From positions 15,362 through 79,361 of the forward strand of contig JBBQSA010000008.1 of assembly GCA_038214295.1 (NCBI GenBank): a stretch of 64,000 bases of DNA, read 5' to 3'. Positions within the stretch are counted from its first letter, which is position 1. Every line of letters begins with the position of its first letter. Made by a program: the position numbers and the translations under genes. Shown here piece by piece: positions 7,529 through 15,747 of the stretch. The DNA comes from SHZI01 sp038214295 (GTDB lineage Bacteria > Pseudomonadota > Gammaproteobacteria > Steroidobacterales > GCA-2729495). The notes under the pieces were generated by a model. The model had not been told where the DNA came from. It searched no databases and saw only the letters and a program-made list of their open reading frames with translations.

Positions 7529-8521
7529 TCAGCCCGCTGCCGCTTCCTGCAGGGGCTTCCCGGCCGCCTCGCCGGTGGCCAGCGTACCCACCAGCGCGCT
7601 CACCGACCCGAGGCCCTGGCGCCGGAGATAGTCCGCGATGCCGGCGTTGATCCGGCCGCAGACCAGCGGGTCGTAGAACAGACCGGTACCGACACCGACG
7701 GCCGAGGCGCCGGCGATCAGGAACTCCAGGGCATCGGTCGCGGTGGTGATCCCCCCCTGGCCGATGATCGGCACCTTGTGGGGGCCCGCCTCCTGGTAGA
7801 CCTGCCAGGTCTTCAGCAGGGCAATGGGCTTGATGGCCGGTCCCGACAGCCCGCCCTGGACGTTGGCCAGCACCGGCCGGCGCTTCTCCACGTCCACGGC
7901 CATGCCCATCAGGGTGTTGATCACCGCAAAGGCGTCCGTACCGGCCTCGATGCAGCGGCGGGCGTTTTCCCGGATGTCGGTCTGGTTGGGCGACAGCTTG
8001 GTGATAAGCGGCTTCTTCGTGGCCTTCCGGCAGGCCGCCACCACCCGCGCCGAGACCTCCGGGTAGTTCCCGAAGGCCACCCCGCCTTCCTTCACGTTCG
8101 GGCAACTGATGTTGATCTCGATCGCATCGATCGGGGAGTTGTCGAAGCGCCGGCAGACCTCCACGTACTCCTCAATGGTCGAGCCGCAGGCATTGGCGAT
8201 GAAGCGGGTCTCGCCGAAGTCCAGCCCTGGGAGAATCTGATTGACGACCGTATCGACGCCGGGATTCTGCAGGCCAATAGCATTGAGCATGCCCATCGGG
8301 GTCTCGGCAATCCGGTGGGGCTCGTTGCCCAGCCGCGCCTCAAGGGTCGTGCCCTTCAGCACGATGGCGCCGACGTCCCGGTTCGAGAAGCCGGCCACCC
8401 GTGTGTATTCTTCGCCGAAGCCAACGCACCCGGACAGCAGAACGATCGGGGATGCGAAGGGCAGCCCGCAGAATGTGCTGGCGAGCAGCGCGGCGTCGGC
8501 TGGAGAGACGGCTTTGTTCAA
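7529..8521 (-). CDS. Dihydroorotate dehydrogenase, class 1B-like catalytic subunit
   Basis: FMN flavoprotein oxidising dihydroorotate to orotate in pyrimidine synthesis. Seen are SGCVGFGEEY, IVLKGTT, the active-site segment INISCPNVKEGGVAFG (Cys as base, typical of class 1), ITKLSPNQTDI, and the FMN-phosphate loops IIGQGGITT and GASAVGVGTGL. The soluble class 1B type normally needs PyrK, which is not in this window, while most gammaproteobacteria use membrane-bound class 2 PyrD. A TTG at 8521 is the latest possible start, because no ATG, GTG or TTG lies between it and the conserved core; the 5' end therefore overlaps that of trmL. It could instead be a class 1A or dihydropyrimidine-dehydrogenase-like paralogue. 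Confidence 0.85.
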   Translation of the reverse strand: MNKAVSPADAALLASTFCGLPFASPIVLLSGCVGFGEEYTRVAGFSNRDVGAIVLKGTTLEARLGNEPHRIAETPMGMLNAIGLQNPGVDTVVNQILPGLDFGETRFIANACGSTIEEYVEVCRRFDNSPIDAIEINISCPNVKEGGVAFGNYPEVSARVVAACRKATKKPLITKLSPNQTDIRENARRCIEAGTDAFAVINTLMGMAVDVEKRRPVLANVQGGLSGPAIKPIALLKTWQVYQEAGPHKVPIIGQGGITTATDALEFLIAGASAVGVGTGLFYDPLVCGRINAGIADYLRRQGLGSVSALVGTLATGEAAGKPLQEAAAG

Positions 8522-8969
8522 TCTGATTCTGTTTCGTCCGGAGATCCCTCCGAACACGGGCAATATCATACGCCTGTGCGCCAATACGGGGACGGCGCTC
8601 CACCTCGTCAAACCGCTGGGTTTCAGCCTGGAAGACGCCCAGCTGCGCCGCGCCGGGCTCGACTACCACGAGTGGGCCCCGGTCCGGCAGCACGACAGCC
8701 TGACGCACTGCCTCGAGAGCCTCGGGCCAACACGGCTCTTCGCCCTGTCTACCCGCGGGCAGCGGGGCCACTCGGAGCCCGCGTTTGCGCCGGGGGACAG
8801 TTTCCTGCTCGGCCCCGAGACCAGCGGCCTGCCGCCGGAGGTGCTGGCGCCGTTCCCCGCGGAGCAGATCCTGCGCATCCCGATGCGGACGGAAGCACGC
8901 AGCCTGAACCTGTCGAACGCGGCCGCCGTCGTGATCTACGAAGCCTGGCGCCAGCAGGGCTATCGCTAG
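8514..8969 (+). CDS. trmL: tRNA (cytidine/uridine-34 2'-O)-methyltransferase TrmL
   Basis: SPOUT-fold enzyme that 2'-O-methylates the wobble base of tRNA-Leu isoacceptors. The 151-residue product begins LFNLILFRPEIPPNTGNIIR and contains RRAGLDYHEW, LLGPETSGLPPEVL and the knot segment TEARSLNLSNAAAVVIYEAWR; the E. coli protein has 157 residues. The start is a TTG with GGAGAG about seven bases upstream (8502-8507), a convincing ribosome site. Its first bases overlap those of the divergent dihydroorotate dehydrogenase gene. Confidence 0.95.
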   Translation: MFNLILFRPEIPPNTGNIIRLCANTGTALHLVKPLGFSLEDAQLRRAGLDYHEWAPVRQHDSLTHCLESLGPTRLFALSTRGQRGHSEPAFAPGDSFLLGPETSGLPPEVLAPFPAEQILRIPMRTEARSLNLSNAAAVVIYEAWRQQGYR

Positions 8970-8980
8970 CGCGGCGCGGA

Positions 8981-9991
8981 TTACTCCGGTTTGAGCGCCC
9001 GGGCCATGAGGGCGAGGACGGCGTCCTCGGGCGCCAGATTCTCCTCGAGCACCCGGTAGATCTGCTCGCAGATGGGCATTTCCAGGTTCAGCCGCCGGGC
9101 CACGGCCCGCACCGCGCCCGCCGCGAACTGGCCCTCGACCACCTGGCCGATGTGCCGGGCGGCGTCGGCCGCACTCTCGCCGCGGGCGATGGCGAGGCCG
9201 AAACGCCGGTTGCGGGACTGGTCGTCGGTACAGGTCAGCACCAGGTCGCCCATGCCGGACAGTCCCATGAAGGTCGCCGGCTTCGCGCCAAGGGCCGTGC
9301 CGAGGCGCGTCATCTCGACCAGACCGCGCGTGATCAGGGCGATCCGGGTGTTGGCGCCGAAGCCGAGGCCGTCGGAGATGCCGGCGCCGATGGCCAGCAC
9401 GTTCTTCACCGCGCCTCCCACCTCGACGCCGATCATGTCGTCGGAGGTGTAGGCGCGGAACGTCTTGTCGGAGAGACGGGCTGCAAGCTCCGCCGCGAAG
9501 CCCGCGTCATTTGAGGCGACTGTCATGGCGGTCGGCAGGCCGGCGCCGACCTCCCGGGCGAAGGTGGGCCCGGACAGGACCGCCATGGGAACGCTGCTGC
9601 CCAGTTCCTCTGCCGCCACTTCGTGGGGCAGGCGGCCGGTGCTGTGCTCGAAGCCCTTGGTGGCCCAGGACACCCGCGCGGTGGGCAGCAGGTGGGGCCT
9701 GAGCGCCGCGAGCGTGGCCCGGAAGGCGTGGCTCGGGACGCAGAGCAGTAGCTGCCGGTGGCCGCCCACGACGCGCCCCAGCTCAGGGTCGGGACGCACG
9801 CTGGCCGGGAGCGTGACACCGGGCAGATAGCGCTGGTTGATGCGGCTGGCGGCCACTTCCTGCATGGCGCCGGCATCGCGGCCCCAGAGGGTCACCGGTT
9901 GGCCGCCGCGGCCGAGCTGCACAGCCAGCGCCGTGCCCCAGGAACCGGCACCGAGGACGGCGATGGCCTGGGAGTTGTCGCCGGGTGTCAC
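8981..9991 (-). CDS. gpsA: NAD(P)-dependent glycerol-3-phosphate dehydrogenase
   Basis: Reduces dihydroxyacetone phosphate to sn-glycerol-3-phosphate for phospholipid synthesis. The Rossmann loop AVLGAGSWGTALA is at residues 11-23, the catalytic Lys lies in GGAVKNVLAIGAGISDGLG, and NTRIALITRGLVEM and LTCTDDQSRNRRFG are conserved. 336 residues, family length about 339. It ends the leftward set rhodanese-grxC-secB-gpsA, a common order in gammaproteobacteria. Its start lies 21 bases after the secB stop. Confidence 0.98.
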   Translation of the reverse strand: MTPGDNSQAIAVLGAGSWGTALAVQLGRGGQPVTLWGRDAGAMQEVAASRINQRYLPGVTLPASVRPDPELGRVVGGHRQLLLCVPSHAFRATLAALRPHLLPTARVSWATKGFEHSTGRLPHEVAAEELGSSVPMAVLSGPTFAREVGAGLPTAMTVASNDAGFAAELAARLSDKTFRAYTSDDMIGVEVGGAVKNVLAIGAGISDGLGFGANTRIALITRGLVEMTRLGTALGAKPATFMGLSGMGDLVLTCTDDQSRNRRFGLAIARGESAADAARHIGQVVEGQFAAGAVRAVARRLNLEMPICEQIYRVLEENLAPEDAVLALMARALKPE

Positions 9992-10012
9992 GTCGTCAAC
10001 ACCCGGTGTTGC

Positions 10013-10516
10013 TCAGGCCTGGCCCGCCGGCAGGCCTTCGGCGGTGCTCCTCGCCACGGCCTCCGCGAAGACCGCGGTGAAATCGATGGGTTGCAACAGC
10101 AGCTGCGCGAAGCCACCCCGCTGTACCGCCGATGACACCGCTTCACGGGCGTAGGGGAACAGTGCGTTGGGGCAGGCCACGCCAACGATGGCGCGGGTTT
10201 CCTCCGCCGGAAAGCCGCTGATCTGGAAGGCACCCGCCTGCTGCAGCTCGATCAGGAACAAGGTGCGTTGCCCGGCCAGCGCGTGCACGCTGACATGCAG
10301 GACGACCTCCATCACGCCGTTGCCCAGGTCCCGGTGGGAGGTGCGCAGATTCAGCTTTATCTCCGGATCCAGCCCCCGCTCGGTCAGGATCTCGGGGGCA
10401 TTCGGCGATTCGAAGGAGAGGTCCTTGACGTAGAGCTGGCGCAGGCCGAACTGGCGGGGATCGCCCGCGCTAGCGCCGTTGCCCGCTGGGGCGCCACCAC
10501 TGGCTGAGTCAGTCAT
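10013..10516 (-). CDS. secB: Protein-export chaperone SecB
   Basis: Tetrameric cytoplasmic chaperone that holds preproteins unfolded and passes them to SecA. Core motifs are RQLYVKDLSFESPNAPEI and the C-terminal SPLYV-like region ending in LLLQPIDFTAVFAEAV. The ATG at 10516 has GGAG about six bases upstream and overlaps the grxC stop by eight bases, favouring it over the ATG at 10534. Length is 167 residues against 155 in E. coli; the extra residues are an Ala/Gly-rich N-terminal tail (SASGGAPAGNGASAG). Confidence 0.97.
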   Translation of the reverse strand: MTDSASGGAPAGNGASAGDPRQFGLRQLYVKDLSFESPNAPEILTERGLDPEIKLNLRTSHRDLGNGVMEVVLHVSVHALAGQRTLFLIELQQAGAFQISGFPAEETRAIVGVACPNALFPYAREAVSSAVQRGGFAQLLLQPIDFTAVFAEAVARSTAEGLPAGQA

Positions 10517-10799
10517 GCACGCTCCGTCCTTCACTGATGGACTTCAATAGCGGGTCCAGATCGCCCGACCGCTCAAGGCTTGCCAGGTCATCGTAACCGC
10601 CAACGTGGGTGGTACCAACGAAGATCTGCGGAACCGTGGTGCGCCCCGAGCGCGCGATCATCTCGGCGCGCCGCCCGGGCTGCTGCTCGATATCGATCTC
10701 GGTGACGCTCACCTGCTTGGTGCGCAGCAGCTCGCGGGCGGCCGCGCAGTAGGGGCACCAGCTGTTGCTGTACATCTGCACGATCGACCCGGCAGCCAT
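10509..10799 (-). CDS. grxC: Glutaredoxin 3
   Basis: Small dithiol oxidoreductase that uses glutathione to reduce protein disulfides. The active site CPYC sits in SNSWCPYCAAARELL, and the cis-Pro segment TTVPQIFVG and the GSH-contacting GGYDDL are present. The ATG at 10799 has GGAAG spaced six bases upstream; another ATG at 10805 is too close to that site. 96 residues against 83 in E. coli, with a slightly longer C-terminus. Overlaps secB. Confidence 0.96.
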   Translation of the reverse strand: MAAGSIVQMYSNSWCPYCAAARELLRTKQVSVTEIDIEQQPGRRAEMIARSGRTTVPQIFVGTTHVGGYDDLASLERSGDLDPLLKSISEGRSVHD

Positions 10800-10815
10800 C
10801 GGCATCTTCCGGCGC

Positions 10816-11241
10816 TCAGCGCTTCCCGCTGACGAGCGGCTGGTTGTCGCGCTGCCAGCGCTCCAGGCCGCCACCGAGGCTGAACGCGCCGTCGAAGCCG
10901 GCGGCCCGCAGGGTGCGCGCGCAGTGCAGGCTCTCGTTGCCAGCCTCGCAGACCACCACCACGCCGCGCTTCTTCTTGATCTTGCCTTCTTCGCCCTTCG
11001 CCAGCTCCGCCGGCGACATGTTCACGGCGTTCACGATGTGCCCGGTCGCGAACCGGTCGGCGGCGCGCACATCGACGACGACGGCCCCGTTGTTGATCAT
11101 CCGGACGGCCTCGGGCGCCGAGACCTCGAAGGCGGCGCGGGCCCGCAGCCGCAACTCGAAGGCCACGACGGCGATCAACATGAGCACCGTGGCGGTCACG
11201 AGGTAGGGATTCGCGGCGGCGAAGGCGAGCAGTTTGTCCAT
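10816..11241 (-). CDS. Membrane-anchored rhodanese-like protein (YibN type)
   Basis: One N-terminal membrane segment (residues 12-30, YLVTATVLMLIAVVAFELR) is followed by a single rhodanese domain with VVVDVRAADRFATGHIVNAVN and the active-site loop CEAGNES, whose Cys would carry the persulfide. Homologues (YibN) occupy the same place ahead of grxC-secB in E. coli; their substrate is not known. 141 residues. Probably the first gene of the operon down to gpsA. Confidence 0.93.
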   Translation of the reverse strand: MDKLLAFAAANPYLVTATVLMLIAVVAFELRLRARAAFEVSAPEAVRMINNGAVVVDVRAADRFATGHIVNAVNMSPAELAKGEEGKIKKKRGVVVVCEAGNESLHCARTLRAAGFDGAFSLGGGLERWQRDNQPLVSGKR

Positions 11242-11295
11242 GGAATCCGATCTGGCTGGCGGCGCATTATACCCATGGCCTAAACTGCGGCGACG

Positions 11296-12498
11296 ATGAT
11301 CCGCTGTCTGTTCTGCCTGGCCCTCGCGCTGTTCCTGAGTTCACCGGCCACGACGCTGGCGGCGCGGGAGCCCGGTCGGGCCAAGGCGCCGCCAACCGCC
11401 CGGAAGACAGCGCCGAAGACCGCAGAGGAGCTTGCCCGGGTGCGCGACCGCATCCGGGATCTCGAAAAGCAGAACCGGGATGACCTGGCGAAGCGCGGCG
11501 ATCTGGATCGCCAGTTGCGCTCTGCCGAGACCGCGGCGGCGCGCTCGCGCCAGGAGCTGGCCGGCATCAGGGCCCAGCTTGTCGAGGCCCAGCGCCGCCT
11601 TGCGGAGCTCACCCGGCAGCTTGACGCCACGCGCGCGGATCTCCAGAAGCAGCGCACCGCGCTGGCCGGGCAGTTGCGGCTTGCGCACATTACTGGCGGC
11701 AGCGAGCGCGTGCGGGCGGTGTTCAGCCAGCAGGATCCGGCGGAGGTGGGGCGCCGGCTTACCTGGCTCGCCTACCTGGCACGCACCCGCAGCGAACTCC
11801 TGGGCTCGATCCAGGCAAGCCTCGAGGCGCTCGAGCGGGATCAGCAGGCGGTCGCGGAGCAGGAGGCGTCACTGGCGGAAATAGAGTTGCGGCGTCGGAG
11901 CCAGCTGGCCGAACTCGATGGCGCCCGCCAGCAGCGGGCCGGCGTCGTCGCCAGCCTCGACGCGCAGGTCCGGGGCCAGAAGCAGCAGCTCGCCCGGGCG
12001 AGGAGCCAGGCCGCCGAGCTGGAGCGCGTGTTGCGCGACCTCAAGAGGGCGGCGGCCCAGGCACGCCGGAACGCACCCCCGGCGGGAGGCTCGTCCGCCC
12101 CCCTCGCGACAGGGAAACCCCTCGGTAAGGGCCGCTGGCCGGTGGCGGGGGAGATGCTGGCGGACTTCGGCCAGCCCCGGGCGGGCGGCCAGCTGCGCTG
12201 GGACGGCGTGTTGATCTCGGCGCCCGCCGGCAGCGAGGTCCGGGCGGTCCAGCCGGGGCGAGTCGTGTACGCGGACTGGCTGCCGGGCCTCGGCCTGCTG
12301 CTGGTGCTCGACCACGGCGGCGGCTATCTCAGCCTGTACGGGCACAACCAGGACCTGACCCGGGCCGTCGGGGACCGTCTGGCGGGAGGCGACGTCCTTG
12401 CCCATGTGGGGGATACCGGCGGCCAGCCGCGGCCGGCTCTCTATTACGAGGTGCGCCGCAACGGACAGCCGGTGAATCCCCGCGGTTGGGGTAACTGA
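11296..12498 (+). CDS. envC: Murein hydrolase activator EnvC, degenerate LytM domain
   Basis: Periplasmic septal protein that activates amidases for cell separation. A signal peptide (residues 1-22, ending TTLAA) precedes a long coiled coil (about 38-260, Arg/Glu/Ala-rich) and a C-terminal M23/LytM domain (about 285-398). The zinc ligands are lost: the first motif reads LRWDGVLISAPAG instead of H-x-G-x-D, and the last reads ALYYEVRRNG instead of LHFE. This is the known non-catalytic state of EnvC, so it should activate rather than cut. 400 residues, E. coli 419. The ctpA gene follows, as in many gammaproteobacteria. Confidence 0.95.
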   Translation: MIRCLFCLALALFLSSPATTLAAREPGRAKAPPTARKTAPKTAEELARVRDRIRDLEKQNRDDLAKRGDLDRQLRSAETAAARSRQELAGIRAQLVEAQRRLAELTRQLDATRADLQKQRTALAGQLRLAHITGGSERVRAVFSQQDPAEVGRRLTWLAYLARTRSELLGSIQASLEALERDQQAVAEQEASLAEIELRRRSQLAELDGARQQRAGVVASLDAQVRGQKQQLARARSQAAELERVLRDLKRAAAQARRNAPPAGGSSAPLATGKPLGKGRWPVAGEMLADFGQPRAGGQLRWDGVLISAPAGSEVRAVQPGRVVYADWLPGLGLLLVLDHGGGYLSLYGHNQDLTRAVGDRLAGGDVLAHVGDTGGQPRPALYYEVRRNGQPVNPRGWGN

Positions 12499-12595
12499 AG
12501 GCGCGCTCCAGGGACTGTGGCCCAGTCCATCCCGGGCCGGAAGGCCCTGTGCTACCGTCATTCCCGTCGCCGGTTTGCGGAATACCGTGAAGTAC

Positions 12596-13801
12596 ATGCG
12601 CGTCAGAGGCTTGGTGCCGCTCGTCACCGGCGTGCTCCTGGGGGTCTCCCTGGCGCTCGGTGGCGCCGTGCTGGCCGGCTTCACGCCGCCCGGACTGGGC
12701 AGCACGGCATTGCACCGGGAGCCGCCGGCCCTCCCGCTGGAAGACCTGCGGATCCTCACCGAGATCGCCGATCGCGTGAAGCGCGAGTACGTCGAATCCG
12801 TGTCGGACCACCAGCTGATGGAGAACGCGGTCCGGGGCATGCTCGCGGAACTCGATCCCCACTCCCAGTACCTGGACGCCCGGGAGTACGAGGAGATCCG
12901 GATCAACAGTAGCGGCAGCTACACCGGCGTTGGTCTCGAACTGCACACGGCTGACGGGCGCGTGGGCGTCGTGGAGCCGATCGAGGGCACACCGGCAGCC
13001 CGCGCCGGCATCCAGGCCGGCGACGCGCTGCTGACGATCAACGGCGAGCCCATCGACCGGCACAATGTCAGCGAGACGATCCGGCGCATGCGCGGCCCCG
13101 CGGGCAGCCACGTGCTGCTCACCGTCGCCCGGGACGGCCGGCCCGAGCCCATTGCTTTCAACCTGGAACGTGGCGCGGTCGACCTGCACAGCGTCCGCTC
13201 CCGCGCGCTTGCTCCCGGCTTCGCCTACGTGCGCATCGCGCAGTTCAGCGACACCACCGCCAAGGACCTGCGCCGGGCCATCGCCCGGGTGAACCGTGAC
13301 ACGGCGGGCGGGCTCCGCGGACTCGTCCTGGACCTGCGCGACAATCCCGGTGGTGTCCTTGACGCCGCTGTGGACGTGGCCGACAGCTTTCTCGAGCGCG
13401 GCGTGATCGTCACGGCCAGCGGGCGCACCCGCGACGCGACCTTCAGCCACGAGGCCGTTCCTGGCGACCTTCTGGAGGGCGCGCCGCTCGTGGTCCTGGT
13501 CAACGGGGCCTCCGCCTCTGCGTCAGAAATCGTGGCTGGTGCCCTGCAGGACCATCACCGGGCGCTGCTGCTGGGCACCAGGACCTTCGGCAAGGGCTCC
13601 GTGCAGACGGTGATGCCCCTGTCGGACGGTCGTGCCATCAAGCTGACCACCTCCCGTTACTTCACGCCGTCGGGCGCCTCCATCCAGGGCCGCGGCATCA
13701 CGCCCGACGTCGAGCTCGACGCGGCCACCACGGACGCGTACCTGCAGCGGGCGCTGCAGCTCCTGCGGGCCGGCACCGTGGTCCAGGCGCGCGCGGACTA
13801 G
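12596..13801 (+). CDS. ctpA: Carboxy-terminal processing protease, S41 family
   Basis: Periplasmic or membrane-anchored serine protease. A signal-anchor segment covers residues 8-28, a PDZ domain lies about 90-175 (IEGTPAARAGIQAGDALLTI), and the S41 catalytic core carries the Ser in NGASASASEIVAGAL and the Lys in RTFGKGSVQT, with the substrate motif LDLRDNPGGVLDAAV. I start at the ATG 12596 (MRVRGLVPL); GTG 12587 and TTG 12575 are alternatives. About 401 residues. Lies 97 bases after envC, probably in the same transcript. Confidence 0.96.
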   Translation: MRVRGLVPLVTGVLLGVSLALGGAVLAGFTPPGLGSTALHREPPALPLEDLRILTEIADRVKREYVESVSDHQLMENAVRGMLAELDPHSQYLDAREYEEIRINSSGSYTGVGLELHTADGRVGVVEPIEGTPAARAGIQAGDALLTINGEPIDRHNVSETIRRMRGPAGSHVLLTVARDGRPEPIAFNLERGAVDLHSVRSRALAPGFAYVRIAQFSDTTAKDLRRAIARVNRDTAGGLRGLVLDLRDNPGGVLDAAVDVADSFLERGVIVTASGRTRDATFSHEAVPGDLLEGAPLVVLVNGASASASEIVAGALQDHHRALLLGTRTFGKGSVQTVMPLSDGRAIKLTTSRYFTPSGASIQGRGITPDVELDAATTDAYLQRALQLLRAGTVVQARAD

Positions 13802-13809
13802 CCTCTCCT

Positions 13810-14850
13810 ATGGAAGCCTTGCAGGGCATCGCGCGCAGCCTCCGGGAGGTGCAGCTTCTGCTGCTGCTCGTCACCACGCTGTTCTATTTTGTAGCCAGGG
13901 ATGCGATTGACAGCTCCATCACCTGGTTCCTGACCCTGCTGGGCTACGGTATTGTCGCGCTGGCGAGTCCATACCTGTCTCGCCTGCGACGCGAACCCCG
14001 GCTGCGGCTCGTCGTCGACACCGCGGCCATGGCGCTGCTGATCACCGCGCTGATTGCCCAGGCGGGTGCCAGTGCCGGGCCCCTTAGCCATCTCTATCTG
14101 CTGCCCGTAGTCACTGCGGCCCTGCTGCTCGGACGGACAGCAACCGGGCTGCTCCTGCTGCTGATCCTCGCGGGCCGGCTGCTGGTCGGGGTGTTGCTGG
14201 ACGGCCCGGAGTGGCTGGCCCTGCCGACGCTGATCGGACTGTTTGCCGAGCTCGCGCCGACCCTGCTGGTGGCATTCCTGACCTGCACCCTCTCCAGCGA
14301 CCTGGACAGGGCCACGCGCACGATTCGGTTCCTCGCGGAACGCGACGAGCTCACGGGCCTGTACAACCTCCGCGGCTTCAGCAAGCTGGCGGAAGCTGAA
14401 TACAGCCAGGCGGCAGGCATCAGCGCCCCGAACGCGCTCCTCATGGTCGACGTGGAGCAGTTGGGCCAGATCAACGACCGCTTCGGGCACGAGGCCGGCG
14501 ACCGGGCGCTGCGGGCCGTCGCGGCCGGCATCTTGCGCGCCACCCGCACCGGCGATCTCTGTGCCCGCTATGGCGGCGACGAATTCGTGATCCTGCTGCC
14601 ACGCTGTGGCCGGGAAGCTGCGGAGGTGGTGGCAAACCGGATTCGCCACGATGTGTTTTCCGGTACGCAGGACTTCAACTACGCGATGCGCCGCCTCGCC
14701 GTAGCCATCGGGGTCGCCGCCAGCCCCGCCGACGGGCAGGACCTTCGCATCCTGTTCCGCAAGGCGGTTCGCAACCTGCGCAAGGAGAAGCTGGCCCGGC
14801 AGTCTCGTGGCTCCGGCGTGCGGACGGCCGCCGGCGAACTGTCTCCCTGA
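13810..14850 (+). CDS. Membrane-bound diguanylate cyclase (GGDEF)
   Basis: Makes cyclic di-GMP from two GTP. The N-terminal half (residues 15-165) holds about six hydrophobic segments and no recognised sensor domain. The C-terminal GGDEF domain starts at RDELTGLYNLRGF; the active loop YGGDEF is intact near residue 255, and the RTGD tetrapeptide five residues before it fits the inhibitory I-site. 346 residues. Starts eight bases after ctpA, so possibly translated from the same message. Catalytic activity is likely; the input signal is unknown. Confidence 0.95.
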   Translation: MEALQGIARSLREVQLLLLLVTTLFYFVARDAIDSSITWFLTLLGYGIVALASPYLSRLRREPRLRLVVDTAAMALLITALIAQAGASAGPLSHLYLLPVVTAALLLGRTATGLLLLLILAGRLLVGVLLDGPEWLALPTLIGLFAELAPTLLVAFLTCTLSSDLDRATRTIRFLAERDELTGLYNLRGFSKLAEAEYSQAAGISAPNALLMVDVEQLGQINDRFGHEAGDRALRAVAAGILRATRTGDLCARYGGDEFVILLPRCGREAAEVVANRIRHDVFSGTQDFNYAMRRLAVAIGVAASPADGQDLRILFRKAVRNLRKEKLARQSRGSGVRTAAGELSP

Positions 14851-14875
14851 GGCCTGGTGGGCGCCTCGTGAGCGC

Positions 14876-15310
14876 CTAGGCGTCCGGCGCGCCCTTGAGG
14901 GCGGCCCGTACACGCTGCGCGTGCTCCGCCAGTACGGCGGGATCAGCCAGGCTGCGGCCGTGGGTGCGCAGGGGCTGCCCCGCGTAGCGCGGCACGATGT
15001 GCAGGTGGAAGTGAAAGACCGTCTGCCCGGCTTCCGCGCCGTTGAACTGCATCAGGGTGATGCCCGCGGGGCGGAAGGCCTGGCGGACAGCCAGGGCCAC
15101 GCGTTGCCCCGTCCGCATCACTTCCGCCGCCATGTCTGGCGGGAGATCGAAGAGGTCCTCTGCCGCCGCTTTTGGGATCACCAGCGCATGGCCTTCGGAC
15201 TGGGGCATGGCATCCATTATGACGACAACCGCATCGTCCTCGAAGATGCGGTGCGCCGGGATCTCGCCCCGGAGGATGCGCGCGAAAATATTTGCCGGGT
15301 CGTAGGCCAA
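14876..15310 (-). CDS. HIT family hydrolase
   Basis: Histidine-triad nucleotide-binding protein, a phosphoramidase or dinucleotide hydrolase. Residues 8-18 (IFARILRGEIP) are typical of the family and the triad is HFHLHIVPR. The start is a TTG with GGAGGTG six bases upstream, a strong ribosome site. 144 residues. Divergent from the thioesterase gene, with only 29 bases between their starts, so their promoters overlap. Confidence 0.94.
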   Translation of the reverse strand: MAYDPANIFARILRGEIPAHRIFEDDAVVVIMDAMPQSEGHALVIPKAAAEDLFDLPPDMAAEVMRTGQRVALAVRQAFRPAGITLMQFNGAEAGQTVFHFHLHIVPRYAGQPLRTHGRSLADPAVLAEHAQRVRAALKGAPDA

Positions 15311-15339
15311 GGGCCACCTCCGCGTCTAGCATAGGAGCC

Positions 15340-15738
15340 GTGCGCCCCGATGCCAATCGCTGTTTTGTCTGCGGCCCCGGTAACCCGATCGGCCTGCGCC
15401 TCCATTTCCACATCGACCCGGAGGATGTCTGCCGGGCGGAGTTCACCCCGGGCCCCGACCACGGGGGCTACGACCAGCTGACCCACGGCGGCATCGTCTA
15501 CAGTGCGCTCGACGACGTGATGGCCAACTGGCTGTTCCTCAAGGGCATCCGGGCCCACACGGCCCGCTGCGAGATCCGCTACCGGCAGCCGCTCGCCATC
15601 GGTACCCGTGTGCTGCTGGAGGGCCGTCTCGTCCGCCAGAAGGGCAAGGTGGCGTTTCTCGAAGGTCGGATGCTGAAAGCCGACGACGGTTCGCTGGTGG
15701 CGGAAGCCGAGGCGAGCTTCATGATCGTGGCCGGCTAG
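15340..15738 (+). CDS. PaaI-type hotdog thioesterase
   Basis: Single hotdog domain related to acyl-CoA thioesterases. HGGYDQLTHGGIVYSALDDV carries the HGG motif that begins the central helix of the family. The N-terminus NRCFVCGPGNPIGL resembles the PF03061 subgroup with a CxxC-like start. I choose the GTG at 15340 (132 residues); AGGAG lies only two bases before it, so the GTG at 15292 remains possible. The substrate cannot be told from the sequence. Confidence 0.88.
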   Translation: MRPDANRCFVCGPGNPIGLRLHFHIDPEDVCRAEFTPGPDHGGYDQLTHGGIVYSALDDVMANWLFLKGIRAHTARCEIRYRQPLAIGTRVLLEGRLVRQKGKVAFLEGRMLKADDGSLVAEAEASFMIVAG

Positions 15739-15747
15739 CCGCGCCGT

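Noticed and set aside
7778..9514. 578-codon plus-strand frame across the dihydroorotate dehydrogenase and gpsA genes
   Set aside because: Runs across two unrelated genes on the opposite strand; no domain seen.
11296..12498. Active M23 peptidase
   Set aside because: Zinc ligands of the first and last motifs are replaced, as in EnvC; treated as an activator.
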